Shown here one piece after another: positions 12,401-23,200 of a stretch of 64,000 bases of DNA (position 1 is the first letter of the stretch; each line of letters begins with the position of its first letter). The notes under the pieces are model-generated. The model ran no database searches. It was given only the letters and a program-made list of their open reading frames with translations, and was not told where the DNA came from. Source of the stretch: Sipunculus nudus. Taxonomy: Eukaryota > Annelida > Sipuncula > Golfingiida > Sipunculidae. Location of the stretch: positions 12,733,019-12,797,018 of the forward strand of contig CM049306.1 of assembly GCA_026874595.1 (NCBI GenBank), in the 5' to 3' direction. Position numbers and translations under genes: made by a program.

Positions 12401-14662
12401 TATTCTTTAATATTATTTTAATAATCATATCAGTTATATTTCATTTTAAAAAATCATATGATTCTCTTATTATTTTTAATAAAAATTTTATATTAGGGAC
12501 AATATTTGTAATTTTTTTAATAAATAGTTAAACTCTTATATTATATGTTCTGCTTATAAGTTATATGGCCAAGTCAAAATCTGTGTGACAGTAGTACTCC
12601 ATTTGTTAATAAAATAAATGAAATCAATCCTCTTCCCTGTCTCCAAAGGTACTATCAAAATCATACATAAGCTAAACAACAACAACTCATAATACAGCTT
12701 ATATTTATTACCACACAAAACCAGCATGTGCCTCATTTCTAAATAATATTTTTTTATCATATATAACAGCTGAGCGTCGTGACCCATAGGTCCCTTGTTT
12801 TTCTTGGGGCGGGGGGGGGGGGGGGGGGGGGTCATTTACCTTTGGCAGGCCTGCAGATTTGATCTTCTGGTTTTATATCTTGTTGCATTCAAGTAACTAA
12901 TGTTAAATCATCAGGATAATTATTTAGTGATGAAAAAGTACTACTGTCTTGACTTTACCAAATTGTCTTGAATAGAGCTAAAATGTTAATTTGATGAACA
13001 GAAAAGTATCATAAATGAAAAAGATTCTCACATCAGAGTAATTTGATGGCTGTTATCAGGAGCATCCAGCAAGCTGATGAAGATTACATAATGTTATAGA
13101 AAGCTCTTGATAACAAGTAATCCAAACGCCCTGATGTGAGAATCTTTTCCATTCATTTGAATATTACAGAATCAGGAAACAACTTCCATTCTACAAAAAC
13201 AAATTAACACAGAAATCAGTTCATTTTATGTGGCACTGTAAGGAAATACTCCATGTCATGTTTGTTACACTTTTTGTGTTCAGGTCTAATGTGACAGTAC
13301 AGGTGGATGTGAAGTTGAGCTCTGTCAACCAGACAACAGGAGCCTTTGTAGCTTTGCGTGTTGACCAAGGTGGCTGTACTGCTTTCCTCGCTCAAGGCCT
13401 GTTCTTATACATACTCCCTGAGACACAGCAGTTTCAACTTACAACAGACATTGGTATGCATCAGTGAGAAATATCATTATATATTATCTGAAATTATGGT
13501 ACAGACAAAATGAAAAAAAAATAAGGAAATATGTGATGAATGTTATCTCATTTATATGTAAGTGTTTAAGGGAGAAAGTCAATATCAGAATCTATTAAAA
13601 TACAGATAACAGCATGTCTCAAGGTATTCAGTAACATGCTGACATAATGTCTGAAAGGGACCTTTTTTCCTCATGTCAGACACTGAACATACCTTACTGT
13701 GTGATTTATGAAGAGAATGTGTAGTGATCAGACAATTAAAAGTATAGGGTCAGATCAGACCTGATGTTCTGACATGATGAAGTCATCAGGTATTGCAAGG
13801 CAAGCTGCTGACATTGGAACCTGCCTACAGATAAACATGTCTATTGTTTAAGTTGGTGAACAGCTTCAGCCTAATATTGTACACTTGTTGAAATCCTTAC
13901 TTGCTTAAAATAAGAAAGTAAGATGAATAGAAAGCATTGCTGCACTTTGAGTCTTATTGTGATAATGAAAGAAGCAGGAATATTCAATGGTAAAAGCAAG
14001 ATTTACATATACATTAGTAAAATGAGAGAATTGATAAACATAAACTATAAGGCAAGTGATATTTCTGTTCAAATCACTAATGATTTTCATACTTTTTTTA
14101 GCACGAGTGACTGAGGTGACCTCTGGTGACCTTGAACTTCACTATGATACCTGGTACACTCTTAAGCTGTCTGCCAAGGTATGGAATGTTTACCAGTTAA
14201 AATCATTAAGTAAAAATATGAACCATCTAACCTTAAAATTGTTTAGATTCCAGTTTTATTTATTGTCTCAGAAAATGACAGCATTTCTGGGATTCTTAGC
14301 TAAATATCACACCTTTTCACCAGTTTTGCTTTGCATTTTGTATTTAATCAGTCTACTGCTTTACATACTGACATTTATATATGCAATATGCATGGAATGG
14401 TCAGGTACATATTACTTATTCCTTTCTTTAGATGAGTTAACAAATGTTTGAGTCACTTTATGGTTAACTGCATATACTCCACCTGGTTGACACATTTTAT
14501 TTGATTTTTTTTTTGCAGGGGACAAGTGTTCAAGCTTCAGTTAATGGTAACAATGTGTTCTCTAATATTGTGAAGACTAAGCAGATGAATGGATTTGTTG
14601 CCATGGGAACAGATAGTTTTGGTGTTGCTGACTTTGACAACCTAGTTATGACTAGTGCTTAA
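159..14662 (+). CDS. GALC: Galactocerebrosidase (galactosylceramidase, GH59), C-terminal two thirds, nine exons
   Basis: Lysosomal enzyme that removes galactose from galactosylceramide and psychosine. Nine exons join in frame: 159-439, 2466-2605, 4335-4427, 5180-5269, 5823-5964, 6818-6995, 13284-13453, 14102-14178 and 14519-14662 (1315 bases, 437 codons plus stop). All have AG acceptors and GT donors with matching phases. Recognised from family landmarks: LWSSEDF, which holds the GH59 nucleophile glutamate; [22 protein letters not shown]; the beta-sandwich segment; and the C-terminal lectin-like part ([29 protein letters not shown]). Sequons NAT, NIT, NVT and NQT fit a glycosylated lysosomal protein. 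Signal peptide, N-terminal TIM barrel and the acid/base glutamate lie left of the window. No frameshift or internal stop, so it looks functional. Identity rests on remembered family sequence; no search was run. Confidence 0.95.
440..1238 (+). other. GALC intron, unique sequence
   Basis: AT-rich intron between the nucleophile exon and the first Helitron-like element. No repeat, RNA gene or exon recognised. Confidence 0.6.
1239..2421 (+). mobile_element. Helitron-like non-autonomous element, family 1, copy 1
   Basis: The 3' end carries a perfect 7-bp hairpin (stems TAGTCG-type, 5-base loop CTTGT), then an 11-base tail ending CTAG at 2418-2421 followed by TT, as expected of Helitron/Helentron 3' ends. 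The 5' end GTATCTGCC at 1239 is nearly the inverse of GGCGGATAC-type sequence just inside the hairpin, an asymmetric terminal inverted repeat. The interior is tandem ~130-150-bp monomers centred on variants of GGTGGCGCCACC. No transposase. Two further copies lie at 37244-42435 and 43333-44254. Confidence 0.7.
2466..2605 (+). CDS. GALC: GALC exon ([13 protein letters not shown])
   Basis: Acceptor TTTCAG before 2466, donor ATG|GTAAGA after 2605. Enters with two bases of a split codon and leaves in phase 0. Encodes [23 protein letters not shown] and FTLVIETM, matching the family pattern HTTQF..GW.YL and the IIIETM strand. Confidence 0.94.
3163..4302 (+). mobile_element. Helitron-like non-autonomous element, family 2, copy 1
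   Basis: The 5' end GTATCCCCAGACA at 3163 has its exact inverse TGTCTGGGGATAC at about 4259-4271. After it come the hairpin TGGCACC-TGC-GTTGCCA (one mismatch) and a 12-base tail ending CTAG at 4299-4302, followed by TT. The interior holds ~144-bp monomers rich in GGTCA motifs, one GGTGGCGCCACC at 3487-3498 and a G-run near 4238-4250. No coding capacity. The sister copy at 34924-36469 has a perfect hairpin. Confidence 0.7.
3822..4129 (+). repeat. Three tandem monomers each with an AGGTCA direct repeat
   Basis: The 19-mer aggtcaaaggtcaaggtca lies at 3822-3840 and 4111-4129, with a one-base variant at 3966-3984, spaced 144 and 145 bases apart. Each contains AGGTCA-A-AGGTCA, the DR1 arrangement bound by RXR/HNF4-type receptors, and TCAAGGTCA, an ERR/SF-1-type extended half-site. 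Receptor binding is inference from motif knowledge. Confidence 0.65.
4335..4427 (+). CDS. GALC: GALC exon (beta-sandwich)
   Basis: Acceptor TTTTTTTACAG before 4335, donor CTG|GTGAGT after 4427; 31 codons, phase 0 to 0. Ends ..[11 protein letters not shown], which corresponds to the family segment FVLKGSF; NAT is a glycosylation sequon. It is too short to stand alone and is placed by phase and order. Confidence 0.88.
5180..5269 (+). CDS. GALC: GALC exon (LNVWYSKLG)
   Basis: Acceptor TTGCAG, donor AAG|GTTTGT; 30 codons, phase 0 to 0. LNVWYSKLG aligns with the family LQVWYTKLG; NIT is a sequon. Confidence 0.92.
5823..5964 (+). CDS. GALC: GALC exon ([12 protein letters not shown])
   Basis: Acceptor CTCTTAG, donor ATT|GTGAGT. 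Starts in phase 0 and ends one base into a codon. [17 protein letters not shown] and [10 protein letters not shown] match the family pattern LFTLTTL..G.KG and FP..YKDDF at the join to the lectin-like domain. Confidence 0.94.
6818..6995 (+). CDS. GALC: GALC exon ([15 protein letters not shown])
   Basis: Encodes [22 protein letters not shown] and AVIGDYSW, matching EAPNFADQTGVFE and IIGDYNW of the family. Donor CTG|GTAAGG after 6995. I chose the acceptor ATTCAAG at 6811-6817 because it joins YKDNFD directly to SYQVYQEA. A better-looking AG before 6761 would put TGA at 6790-6792 in frame. The pyrimidine tract of the chosen site is weak. Confidence 0.88.
7988..8082 (+). repeat. Terminal hairpin and (GTCC)n tract of a dispersed repeat
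   Basis: AGCTCAGCTGACT at 7988-8000, ATA, then AGTCATCTGAGCT at 8004-8016 form a 13-bp stem with one mismatch. A GTCC/GTCT-rich tract to about 8082 follows. The same hairpin end occurs in reverse orientation at 45960-45984 and in decayed form near 18990, so it marks the end of a mobile or dispersed element. Confidence 0.55.
8108..9390 (+). repeat. Dispersed repeat, copy 1, two ~670-bp monomers
   Basis: This stretch reappears at 10292-11575, offset 2,184 bases at both ends. Each copy is a dimer of ~670-bp related monomers (starts near 8108 and 8780). Landmarks are CAAAATTC.GCATAATGTTAG and GTTATGGGCCCAAACATAATGCA. The last landmark also occurs at 19117-19141. No coding potential. Confidence 0.65.
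10292..11575 (+). repeat. Dispersed repeat, copy 2, two ~670-bp monomers
   Basis: Second copy of the 8108-9390 unit in the same orientation, with the same length and internal dimer structure (monomers near 10292 and 10965) and moderate divergence. The ~900 bases between the copies are AT-rich unique sequence with a C-run near 9528-9538. Confidence 0.65.
11576..13011 (+). other. GALC intron, AT-rich, with poly-G tract
   Basis: No exon or RNA gene seen. The segment near 12768-12800 (CAGCTGAGCGTCGTGACCCA, then CTTGTTTTT) matches the right end of the short repeat at 18982-19302. It may be the right-hand end of the element whose hairpin is at 7988. It is followed by about 20 consecutive G residues near 12811-12832. 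Confidence 0.45.
13012..13159. mobile_element. Short fold-back/MITE-like element
   Basis: Inverted arms: AAGATTCTCACATCAG at about 13019-13036 and its inverse CTGATGTGAGAATCTT at about 13131-13146. The pairing continues inward, with GTTATCAGGAG against CTCTTGATAAC, giving ~45-bp imperfect arms around a short spacer. It has no coding content and lies 125 bases upstream of a GALC exon. Confidence 0.55.
13284..13453 (+). CDS. GALC: GALC exon (lectin-like domain)
   Basis: Acceptor GTGTTCAG, donor TTG|GTATGC. Encodes [25 protein letters not shown] and FLYILPE, corresponding to NLTIKCDVYIE, TGGVFIAGRVNKGG and IFFWIF in vertebrate GALC. NVT and NQT are sequons. Confidence 0.94.
14102..14178 (+). 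CDS. GALC: GALC exon ([11 protein letters not shown])
   Basis: Acceptor TTTTTTTAG, donor AAG|GTATGG; enters with two bases of a split codon and leaves in phase 0. [13 protein letters not shown] matches the family TAKKWYTLTLTIK. Confidence 0.93.
14519..14662 (+). CDS. GALC: GALC terminal exon and stop
   Basis: Acceptor TTTTGCAG; 47 codons then TAA at 14660-14662. [21 protein letters not shown] matches the family C-terminus [21 protein letters not shown]. Confidence 0.94.
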   Translation, partial: GTSVQASVNGNNVFSNIVKTKQMNGFVAMGTDSFGVADFDNLVMTSA

Positions 14663-17600
14663 ATTTCGAGTGAGACCAAAAGTTAGGAAAATGAGTTGGT
14701 CTAAGCACAAAACCAGAATTTGAGTTATTTTCCATGTTAGCCAAATAAAAATGTTCACTTGTTTTAACTAATACACTGAAGAGTTTATCTCATATGTTTT
14801 CATGAAGTCAAAATGTGTAAAGCTTTAACACACACATACAAAACTCACAATTTACAGCTGAATTATTTGTTATTGTATAGGACAAGGTTAATTTTATAAT
14901 GCAAATAGTACAATTGTATGTATATGATGTTATTGTGTAATTAAACTCTCTTACTTCAATACCTGATACAAACATATATAGCCTCGTACATAAATATAGC
15001 ATTTTTGTAGGGGTCTATTTTCAGACATTGCAACTGCAAATGTGTTTGGTCTGTAATGCAAGCTGATAATGAACCCATGTATAGTATCCGTTTCTCCAAA
15101 GTTCACCCAGTGATAATTGGGGGGGGGGGGGCGGCTAATGTTTGTATCAAAGTTTGATTTTTATCACTTCATGGTTATTGCACTCCAATTTTTGATGAGA
15201 AAGGAACCAACACAGTACCTGGTAGAATCTTCAGTAATCAATTAATTCAGTATCTGAGAAAAATATTTTTTTTTAAATGCATTCATATGACACACTTTGT
15301 GTTTTTTTTTTAAATGCATTCACACATTTGTGTGATTTCACAAGTGATTATCTTGGAAATGATACAAGGCAATTAAATATCATAGATAAATCTGATCTTG
15401 CTGGAGATCAGATCCTGGTATATCTTTATATATTTGGGACTAAAATAGGCTTTCAGTGATTATCTTCCAAAACTAGGTACACTCTTTGGTGAACTGGACT
15501 GTATACATTTAGTTTATTACAGTAGTATTCATCTGCAGTTGTTATCATTTGCCTTCATTGGCAGAGCCGTCTTTCAGTATTTGAAGTGTATAAACAGGAA
15601 CTTTGAACTAGTGATTCATTATTATTCTCAGATGCCATATATTCTCATGTGATAAAAATACTGAATTCACACTGACGTTTTGTGAAGCTTTGTGATACCA
15701 GTGATACTTTATAAATCTCATAAACAACATAAACTCTAACAATTAAATCCAGATTAAATAAAAGAGGATCTCAAGTTTTTTTTTTTTTTTTTTTGGGGGG
15801 GAGGGGGTTAATAATTCCTTGTGATTTGCTCATCTCATTTAAATGAAGGATAGTTGATAATTATAAGTTATTTTTGATAATTTCCCAGAGGTATTGATTC
15901 TCTTATGTTGTGGATTCTCAGAGACAAGCATAACCTGATCAAAACTGGCTTGAATTCCAATTGATTGCGACAGCTGCATTTTGTATGTTGATATAATTTA
16001 ATTTGAACACTAAATAGCTTGATTTGTTGCAGTATACATGTAACTTTTAACATTCACAAAACATATTTTGTTTTGAACATATTGTATGTCCCTAGGTTGT
16101 GCTTAAAATGTTGACCCTATGAGTTATTATATAACAAAGGACTACACAAAACATGGGTGTTAAAGGTAGAAAGGTTACTTTGTTAAACTGCAAGAATGAC
16201 CTGGTTATTGATTGTACTTTTGTGTTACATAATCAACCTAACCAAAGACCTGTTGATATATGACTGATTTATCCTGAAACACAGAGGAATCAGTAAGCTT
16301 CTGATATAGCTGTAAAATTCTTCCAAAATCAATTATTGCCTTGTGCAGAAAAAAAACCCATCTCAGCGGATATCAGTTTTACCAAAAGTCATTGTACAAT
16401 GTAATCCAGCACGTCTGTATGTTATGATATATAGAAGGTTATCCTGGATAATTAGTTAGACGAGTAGCTAATTTTGACACCTTGGCTGCCTTTGCCCAAA
16501 CTGCACATTTATTTTGAGAGTTTTGAGTACTTTTTGTGAAGCCTTTGTAGATTTTTTTCAGTAATTATAATACTAATACTTCTGATACTGGGTAGAAGAA
16601 TCACATGTTAACTTGTTATTGATATATAGGAGGCAGGTTTCAAAAACAAATTCATATTAGGCAGTCTATGTATGCTATGGACCTTTTAATAACAAAAAAT
16701 TTCAAGTTATTATGTAAAAATGCAATGCACTGAGTGGTGGTCACTGGAGCTATTTTGTGATTGCCTGTACCTAAATATTGGTGGTGCTAGTAGGAAGTGT
16801 GGTGTTGTGCAATAATTTTATTTCAGTTTAGTGCACTCAAGTTTTCCTTGTTGCATGTACTCAGGGATTACCAAGACTTGAAGTAAATGCTCCAGTAGAA
16901 GGGTTGTGAATGTCCAGTTAGTCTAGAGCTTAAACATCTTCTTTTCCTTTGCAACTCCCCCCCCCCCCCCCCAAATTATGTCAGCTTTATATGGAAAAAT
17001 AATGTACCAAGCTTTTAAGCTTATCAGATATCAAACCTTTTGTTCCAGAATAGCCTACAGGCCACTCCCTGTATGTTATGTGATTAAATTTATAGGATTT
17101 TCCTGAGCTGTGGCTACCCTGTGGTCATCAAAACAGTTTCATTATGTGTATTACACTATTACTCTGTGGTGTTATGGTGCCCCCTGCTCTCATTCAGCCA
17201 GTCTTCTACATCTATACCATGCAGTGATACACTAGTTTAGTAGGTCCTGCAAAGTAAAATTTACCACATTTTTACTGTCCAAACGCACTGATTTGTATAC
17301 TTATCTGTGCATTTGTCTGGTCTGTTTCTAATGCACTATCAAGACTTATCACTCAGTGGGGTTTCCATACAAATCTTTCTTATGTCCAGGGAGCTTCCAG
17401 CTTTGACCAATGTATCCAACAAAGGCAGGATTCCCCCAGATAAAGGGCTTCCATGTACAAATGCTTGTATACTAGTATGTATCACTCTGGCTTAGCAAAA
17501 TAGTTTATAAATGTAAAACGTGATGGAGAAAATCCATATAAACTCCATATTTTTGGATATATACAGAGAAACACTAGAGAACAAGGGCCATATTTAAGGG

Positions 17601-18611
17601 TTTGTTAAAGATGTATCTAAATACACTGCCTTGAACAGCAGGTACCATTTGTCATGGATGTGTTAAAGTCTTGAGAAATTATCTTACAATACTATATATT
17701 GTACTACTGTATTTTATTATAATACTGAAATTTTAAAGTAACCACCACCTTCCATGTTGGTGTATATGAAAAGAATATTATATCTGATGATTGAAACATT
17801 GTGCAGCTACCAGGAAATAAGGACTTAATCATTTAAGTGACAAAAATATTGCCAAACATATTGTGTCATAACTTGTAATCCAATTTTGTTAAAAATGTAT
17901 AATATTTTGACATTTTGTTTGCATTTATGCTGCCTTTGTATTTTGTACTATATTATGAAGACCCGAATTTGTATAATATTATAATAAACTGACTATAACC
18001 TCAAAGATATTTCAGGAGCAAGTTGTTTGCTGATTTAAATCAGAACCTACACGTTTTATGAGTGATGTCACACCCTCTTTATTTGTATTCCTGTAAATGC
18101 AACATGCTTCTATCATCACTCTTCTGAGCTCCCAGCCTTTTCGTTCCTGTTACCCCCGATTCCTTCAGATACTGATGAAATGTACAAAATGGAAAATCTT
18201 ACTCCAATTTTATTCAAGAAATACTAAGTGGCTTAGAATGTCAGTGGCTCCCTTATGACGTCTCCTAGCATACAACAAGACATCTCTACCAGTACATCAC
18301 CTTTTTCTTGAATATTAATCCTCACTTTCTCTTTCACATACTAACTGCTCGTGTAGAGTGCCACTCTTCATGTTTGTTTCTGTGTATAATAATGATATCC
18401 ACACTCATTGTCTCTGAAGGTGCAGATTTGTTGGTCTCGACCAAAAATTATAAAAAAAAATTTCATATGAATTGACCAGTTCATAAATACTTAAACCAAA
18501 ATCTGTTATATATAATATTCAACTGGATGGGAAGAATTACACATAACACAAGTATGGATGTATACTATTTTATTGAAGGAAATTATGAGTAATGATTAAA
18601 TATATGCCTGG
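14663..18611. other. GALC 3' flank and tail-to-tail intergenic region
   Basis: No coding exon seen. An AATAAA at 14744-14749, about 80 bases after the GALC stop, could end a short 3' UTR; another around 17983 would give a long one. The region also holds runs of G at 15119-15130, T/G near 15777-15807 and C near 16957-16971. CIAO1 on the other strand ends at 18612, so the two genes converge. Confidence 0.6.
14744..14749 (+). promoter_or_regulatory. Candidate GALC poly(A) signal AATAAA
   Basis: Canonical hexamer about 80 bases downstream of the stop codon, followed by a T-rich stretch. Other hexamers further right cannot be excluded. Confidence 0.45.
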
Positions 18612-18852
18612 TCATTGATAAATATCTTCAGAAATCTGCCACAGTTTTAGTGTCCCATCATCACTGCATGAAGCTAACAACCCTGCTTCCTTAGGGTTCC
18701 AGCACACAGCATTCAAGTCCTGATCATGTGCTTGATTGACACTGCCAATCAAAGTGAATGATGGCTGGTTCTCATCTCCTGTTGGCTCCTCTTTGAACAC
18801 TCGTAATGTATCATCCCCACATGCTGTTGCTAATAAACCCGTCTTTGAGCAC
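18612..18852 (-). CDS. CIAO1: CIAO1 exon 7 and stop
   Basis: Acceptor CTTTTCAG; begins [20 protein letters not shown], has [20 protein letters not shown], and ends with TGA at 18614-18612. Matches the human [13 protein letters not shown] and [20 protein letters not shown] blades. Confidence 0.97.
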
Positions 18853-20209
18853 CTGAAAAGAAACAAAGAACATAGCTAACATATATAATTCAGAAACAAA
18901 TTACAGCCCCTGCCTTTTAATAATACTGGGTCTATAATCCAGGAAAATTGAATATAAACAAGAAAGAAGACTATAGCTTTTCTGCCCAGCTGACTATAAG
19001 TGAACAAAGCTATAGCAATGATCCTTTGTCCATCAGCTGTGTGTCCATCCATCCGTCTGACTGTTAAACTAGCATGTTCTGAAATTGTTGGACCTACAAA
19101 CTGCAATACTGCAATAAAGTTATAGGCCCAAACATAATGCATATTGTCAAAAATCTTGAAAGAAATTCATTCACCATATAACTGTCACAGCTAGTGAGCC
19201 TGTTTCAAGCATATAACTATATTTAATTATGATTTAATTGTATACCAGAATTTCTCATAGTAAACTACAGCAGAGTGCCATGACCCATGGGTCCCTTGTT
19301 TTATTATGTACAGCACATATGACGAGACTTGGATTATTATCATAATATATGGCAAGTAGGGCTGGAATGGTATATCAATATAAAAGGTGATTGAAGAGGA
19401 AATGTATTAATGGATATATTAATCAATTGACCTGTATCTACATGACAATAATCTTGAAACTTTGCCAAGTCCTCTTGGCCCTCAGCACCTACCACTGTAC
19501 ATCATAGATTGTCCTGTTGTGATAGCATGACAGAGTACACATACACACTAAATGAACTAGACTGGTCTCTGTACTTACCACTAAACATCACAGGCTGTCC
19601 TGTTGTGATACCAAAACAGTTTACACACACTCATTACACTAGACTGGTCCTCTTTACTACTTACCACTGTACATCATAGATTGTTCTGTTGTGATAACCA
19701 GACAGAGTACAGACACACTTCCATGTGGAGTCTCCACCTTGGGTAGGGATACCTGCAATCAGAAAATAATTCATATATAGGAGATTCAATTTATAGGGAC
19801 AGCTTAAATATAAATTAGAATGAATAAATTTTTTTAACAAAAGAACTTGCATTGTTTTTCATTTCATGAAGCATCATATCTGTATAATTTCAAGCTTAAC
19901 TCCTAAAACATACTCAAAGCAAAAGATAGACCCAAAACTGCTAATAAATTGTTAACGGGCATTAGAGTAATTACATCCTATTAATGTTAATCAATAAATA
20001 TCATTACACTTTGCCAATGACCCTGCTGTTTATTGTATCTTGTGTACTGTATATATATATATACAATAAAACCTGTCTAATCTGGACAGTCAAGGGACTG
20101 ACATTTTGTCCTTAATAGCCAGGTGTCCATATTAGGCAGGTTTGCAATTAAATTTCATGGAGAAAACTTGTGTTTAAGAAAAAGTTTGTTAATACCATGC
20201 ATTGCCACA

Positions 20210-20248
<39 letters not shown>

Positions 20249-23200
20249 ATGTGTGTGTGCGTGTTATATTAAGTACATTGTTCATTTGCGATTATCTCAA
20301 TGGCGATGACAATGCACAAAAGGCAAAGGCTGTTACGGCAGGAAAACTCAGTCAAAGCATTTATATAGGTGAACGTTGATTCTGATGTTAAATGAATTTT
20401 CTTTGATTAATTGGTTTGTTTGAGTTTGGTTTCTTTCATGAAGAATGGGTTTGTTTAAAAAGGGGGTTTTGACGGCCCTGGTTATCAACTGTGAGCCGCA
20501 ATAGGTATAAACAACAAACAATCAGTGAAGCGTAACGGCTTTTTTCTACACTGATTATCAGTTTGACTTGCCAAGAAATAATCCTTTAATTAGTTCTGCA
20601 CTTCGCACAAACAAAGGCCTTGTTTGCATTAATTATTTGCGTGTTGATCACTGATGCGGGAGGCCCTGGCCTCGCCATCGTAAACTGTGAATATTCACTG
20701 CGTTAATCGGTCACTGGCCCCTCCCATCCTGCAGTTTGTAGGAAGTGTGAGCACATCAAATTGTGACATACGCAGAGAGAAATAAGCCTAACATGTTTTG
20801 ACAGGAAAAGACTTGTTGTCTTTGATTTTGTCACCGACAATTGATCAAAGAATTTGGCGGACCTCACCAGCGGACACTCGACCTGCTGAACCATTGTCCG
20901 TATTTGTCAGGTTGATTTACAATGAAAACACTGGCTGGAGCCAGCATCAGCTGTCCATAGTCCACATAAGGCAGGTGTCCGCCCCACACAGGTTTAACCT
21001 ATACTTCACATAAAAGGAAATTGAAGGGACTTAAACATTGTGTCCATTATAGCCAGTTGTCCACCTTCAAAGGTGTCTGCATGACCAGGTTGAACTGTAT
21101 ATATATATATATATATATTTATAAATGAAAACATGTATACTTAAGGACAGAGTTACAAACTGACACAAAAAATTGATTTATTAAAAAAGGAACAGCTTTG
21201 GTTATTCAGGAAGGGGGAGAGACAGAGAGACAGGCACAGAGCAAATGATTTTTAACCTTCTTTGTTTCCAGGCAGATACTCCTTCCATATTTTCACAGTC
21301 CTATCATGTGAGCAGGATGCTAATCTTTGTCCTGTTTTATCAAAAGCAATGCCCCACACTGTAGACTCATGCCCCTCTGTAAAAGATAAAATAAATTTAC
21401 CAACAAAACAAACTATAACAAGTCTACTAAGTGGACTTGCACCCTCCTCCATGAATTTATACTGATTGCCATGGTAGACTTGTGCCGCAAAGTAACATGT
21501 AAAGGAAGTCAACCAGTATCAGACAGTTGATAATGCCCATGCTATAGATCTCTTTCTTCTTAATTAAGTACAAAGTTACCCATTACCCCAGTAAATTGAC
21601 ACACAATCTATGCTGCACAAAAATGCCATTCAATGTATATAAAAAACATATACTGTCAAATGATAAATGACTGATAATACGCAGACAAGACACTGCATTC
21701 TCTTGGTATTTATTTTTTATCAAAAACATATTTAAAAAAAGAAGACTCTAAAATTTACTGGTCAATAGGCAATGCTAGCACTATGTGAAACCATACAAAG
21801 ACCATGCATATACAAAATCTCATGTTATGTTTTTTATAATTTATTCACAATACCACAGGTTACTTTAATTTTGACAGTAAAAAATATATTTTCCCATGAT
21901 ATATTTGTACTGTAACAGAGCACATTTGCACAAGAAAAAGACTACTGTTTTACGACAGATCGTGTACATCCTAAAGAAAACTTAATTTATCTTCAAAACA
22001 AGGGCCCTCACTGGCATTATTTTTAAGGAAAGTATTATGTGAGTAAAAGTAATCTATAACAAAGATGTTAAAATTCTGTGACTTACCTAATGTTGTAAAA
22101 CATGTCCAGTCATCTGCTTCTTCTTTGTACATTTTGATGGTATCATCATAGCTGGCAGACACCAGAATCTGTGTGAGAGAAGACAAGACTGAATGGTATC
22201 ATTATAGCAGGCAGACACTGGAATCTATGTGAGAGAAGAAAAGACTGAATGGTATCATCATAGCTGGCAGACACCAGAATCTGTGTCAGAGAAGAAAAAA
22301 GACTGAATGGTATCATTATAGCTGGCAAACACCAGAATCTTTGTAAAAAGAACAGACTGAATGGTATCATCAAAGCTGGTAGACACCATAATCTTTGTGA
22401 AAAGAACAGACTAAATGGTATCATCACAGCTGGCAGACACCAGAATCAATGTCAGAGAAGAACAGACTGAATGGTTTCATCAAAGCTGGCAGACACCATA
22501 ATCTTTGTGAAAAGAACAGACTGAATGGTATCATCACAGCTTGCAGACACCAGAATCTCTGTGAAAAGAACAGACTGAATCATATAACAGCTGGCAAACA
22601 CCAGAATCTTTGTGAAAAGAACAGACTGAATCATATAATAGCTGGCAGACACCATAATCTTTGTGAAAAGAACAGACTGAATGGTATCATCATAGCTGGC
22701 AGACACTAGAATCTTTGTGAGAGAAGACGAGACTGAATGGTATCATTATAGCTGGCAGACACCAGAATCTATATGAGAGAAGAAAAGACTGAATGTTATC
22801 ATCACAGCTTGCAGACACCATTATCTGTGTGAAAAGAACAGACAGAATCATATAATAGCTGGTAGACACCATAATCTTTGTGAAAAGAACAGACTGAATG
22901 GTATCATCATAGCTGGCAGACACCAGAATCTATGTGACAGAAGAAAAGACTTAATGGTATCATTATAGCTGGCAGACACCAGAATCTGTGTGAGAGAAGA
23001 CAATACTGAATGGTATCATTATAGCTTGCAGACACCATAATCTGTGTGAAAAGAACAGACTGAATGGTATCATCATAGCTGGCAGACACCAGAATCTGTA
23101 AGAGAAGAACAGACTGAATGGTATCATCACAGCTGGCAGACACCAGAATCTGTGTGAGAGAAGAAGAGACTGAATGGTATCATCACAGCTGGCAGACACC

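Noticed and set aside
13923-14451. Overlapping plus-strand frames around 14102-14178, including a hydrophobic 131-codon frame
   Set aside because: They run through intron sequence around a real GALC exon in mostly wrong frames; only the 77-base exon matches the family.
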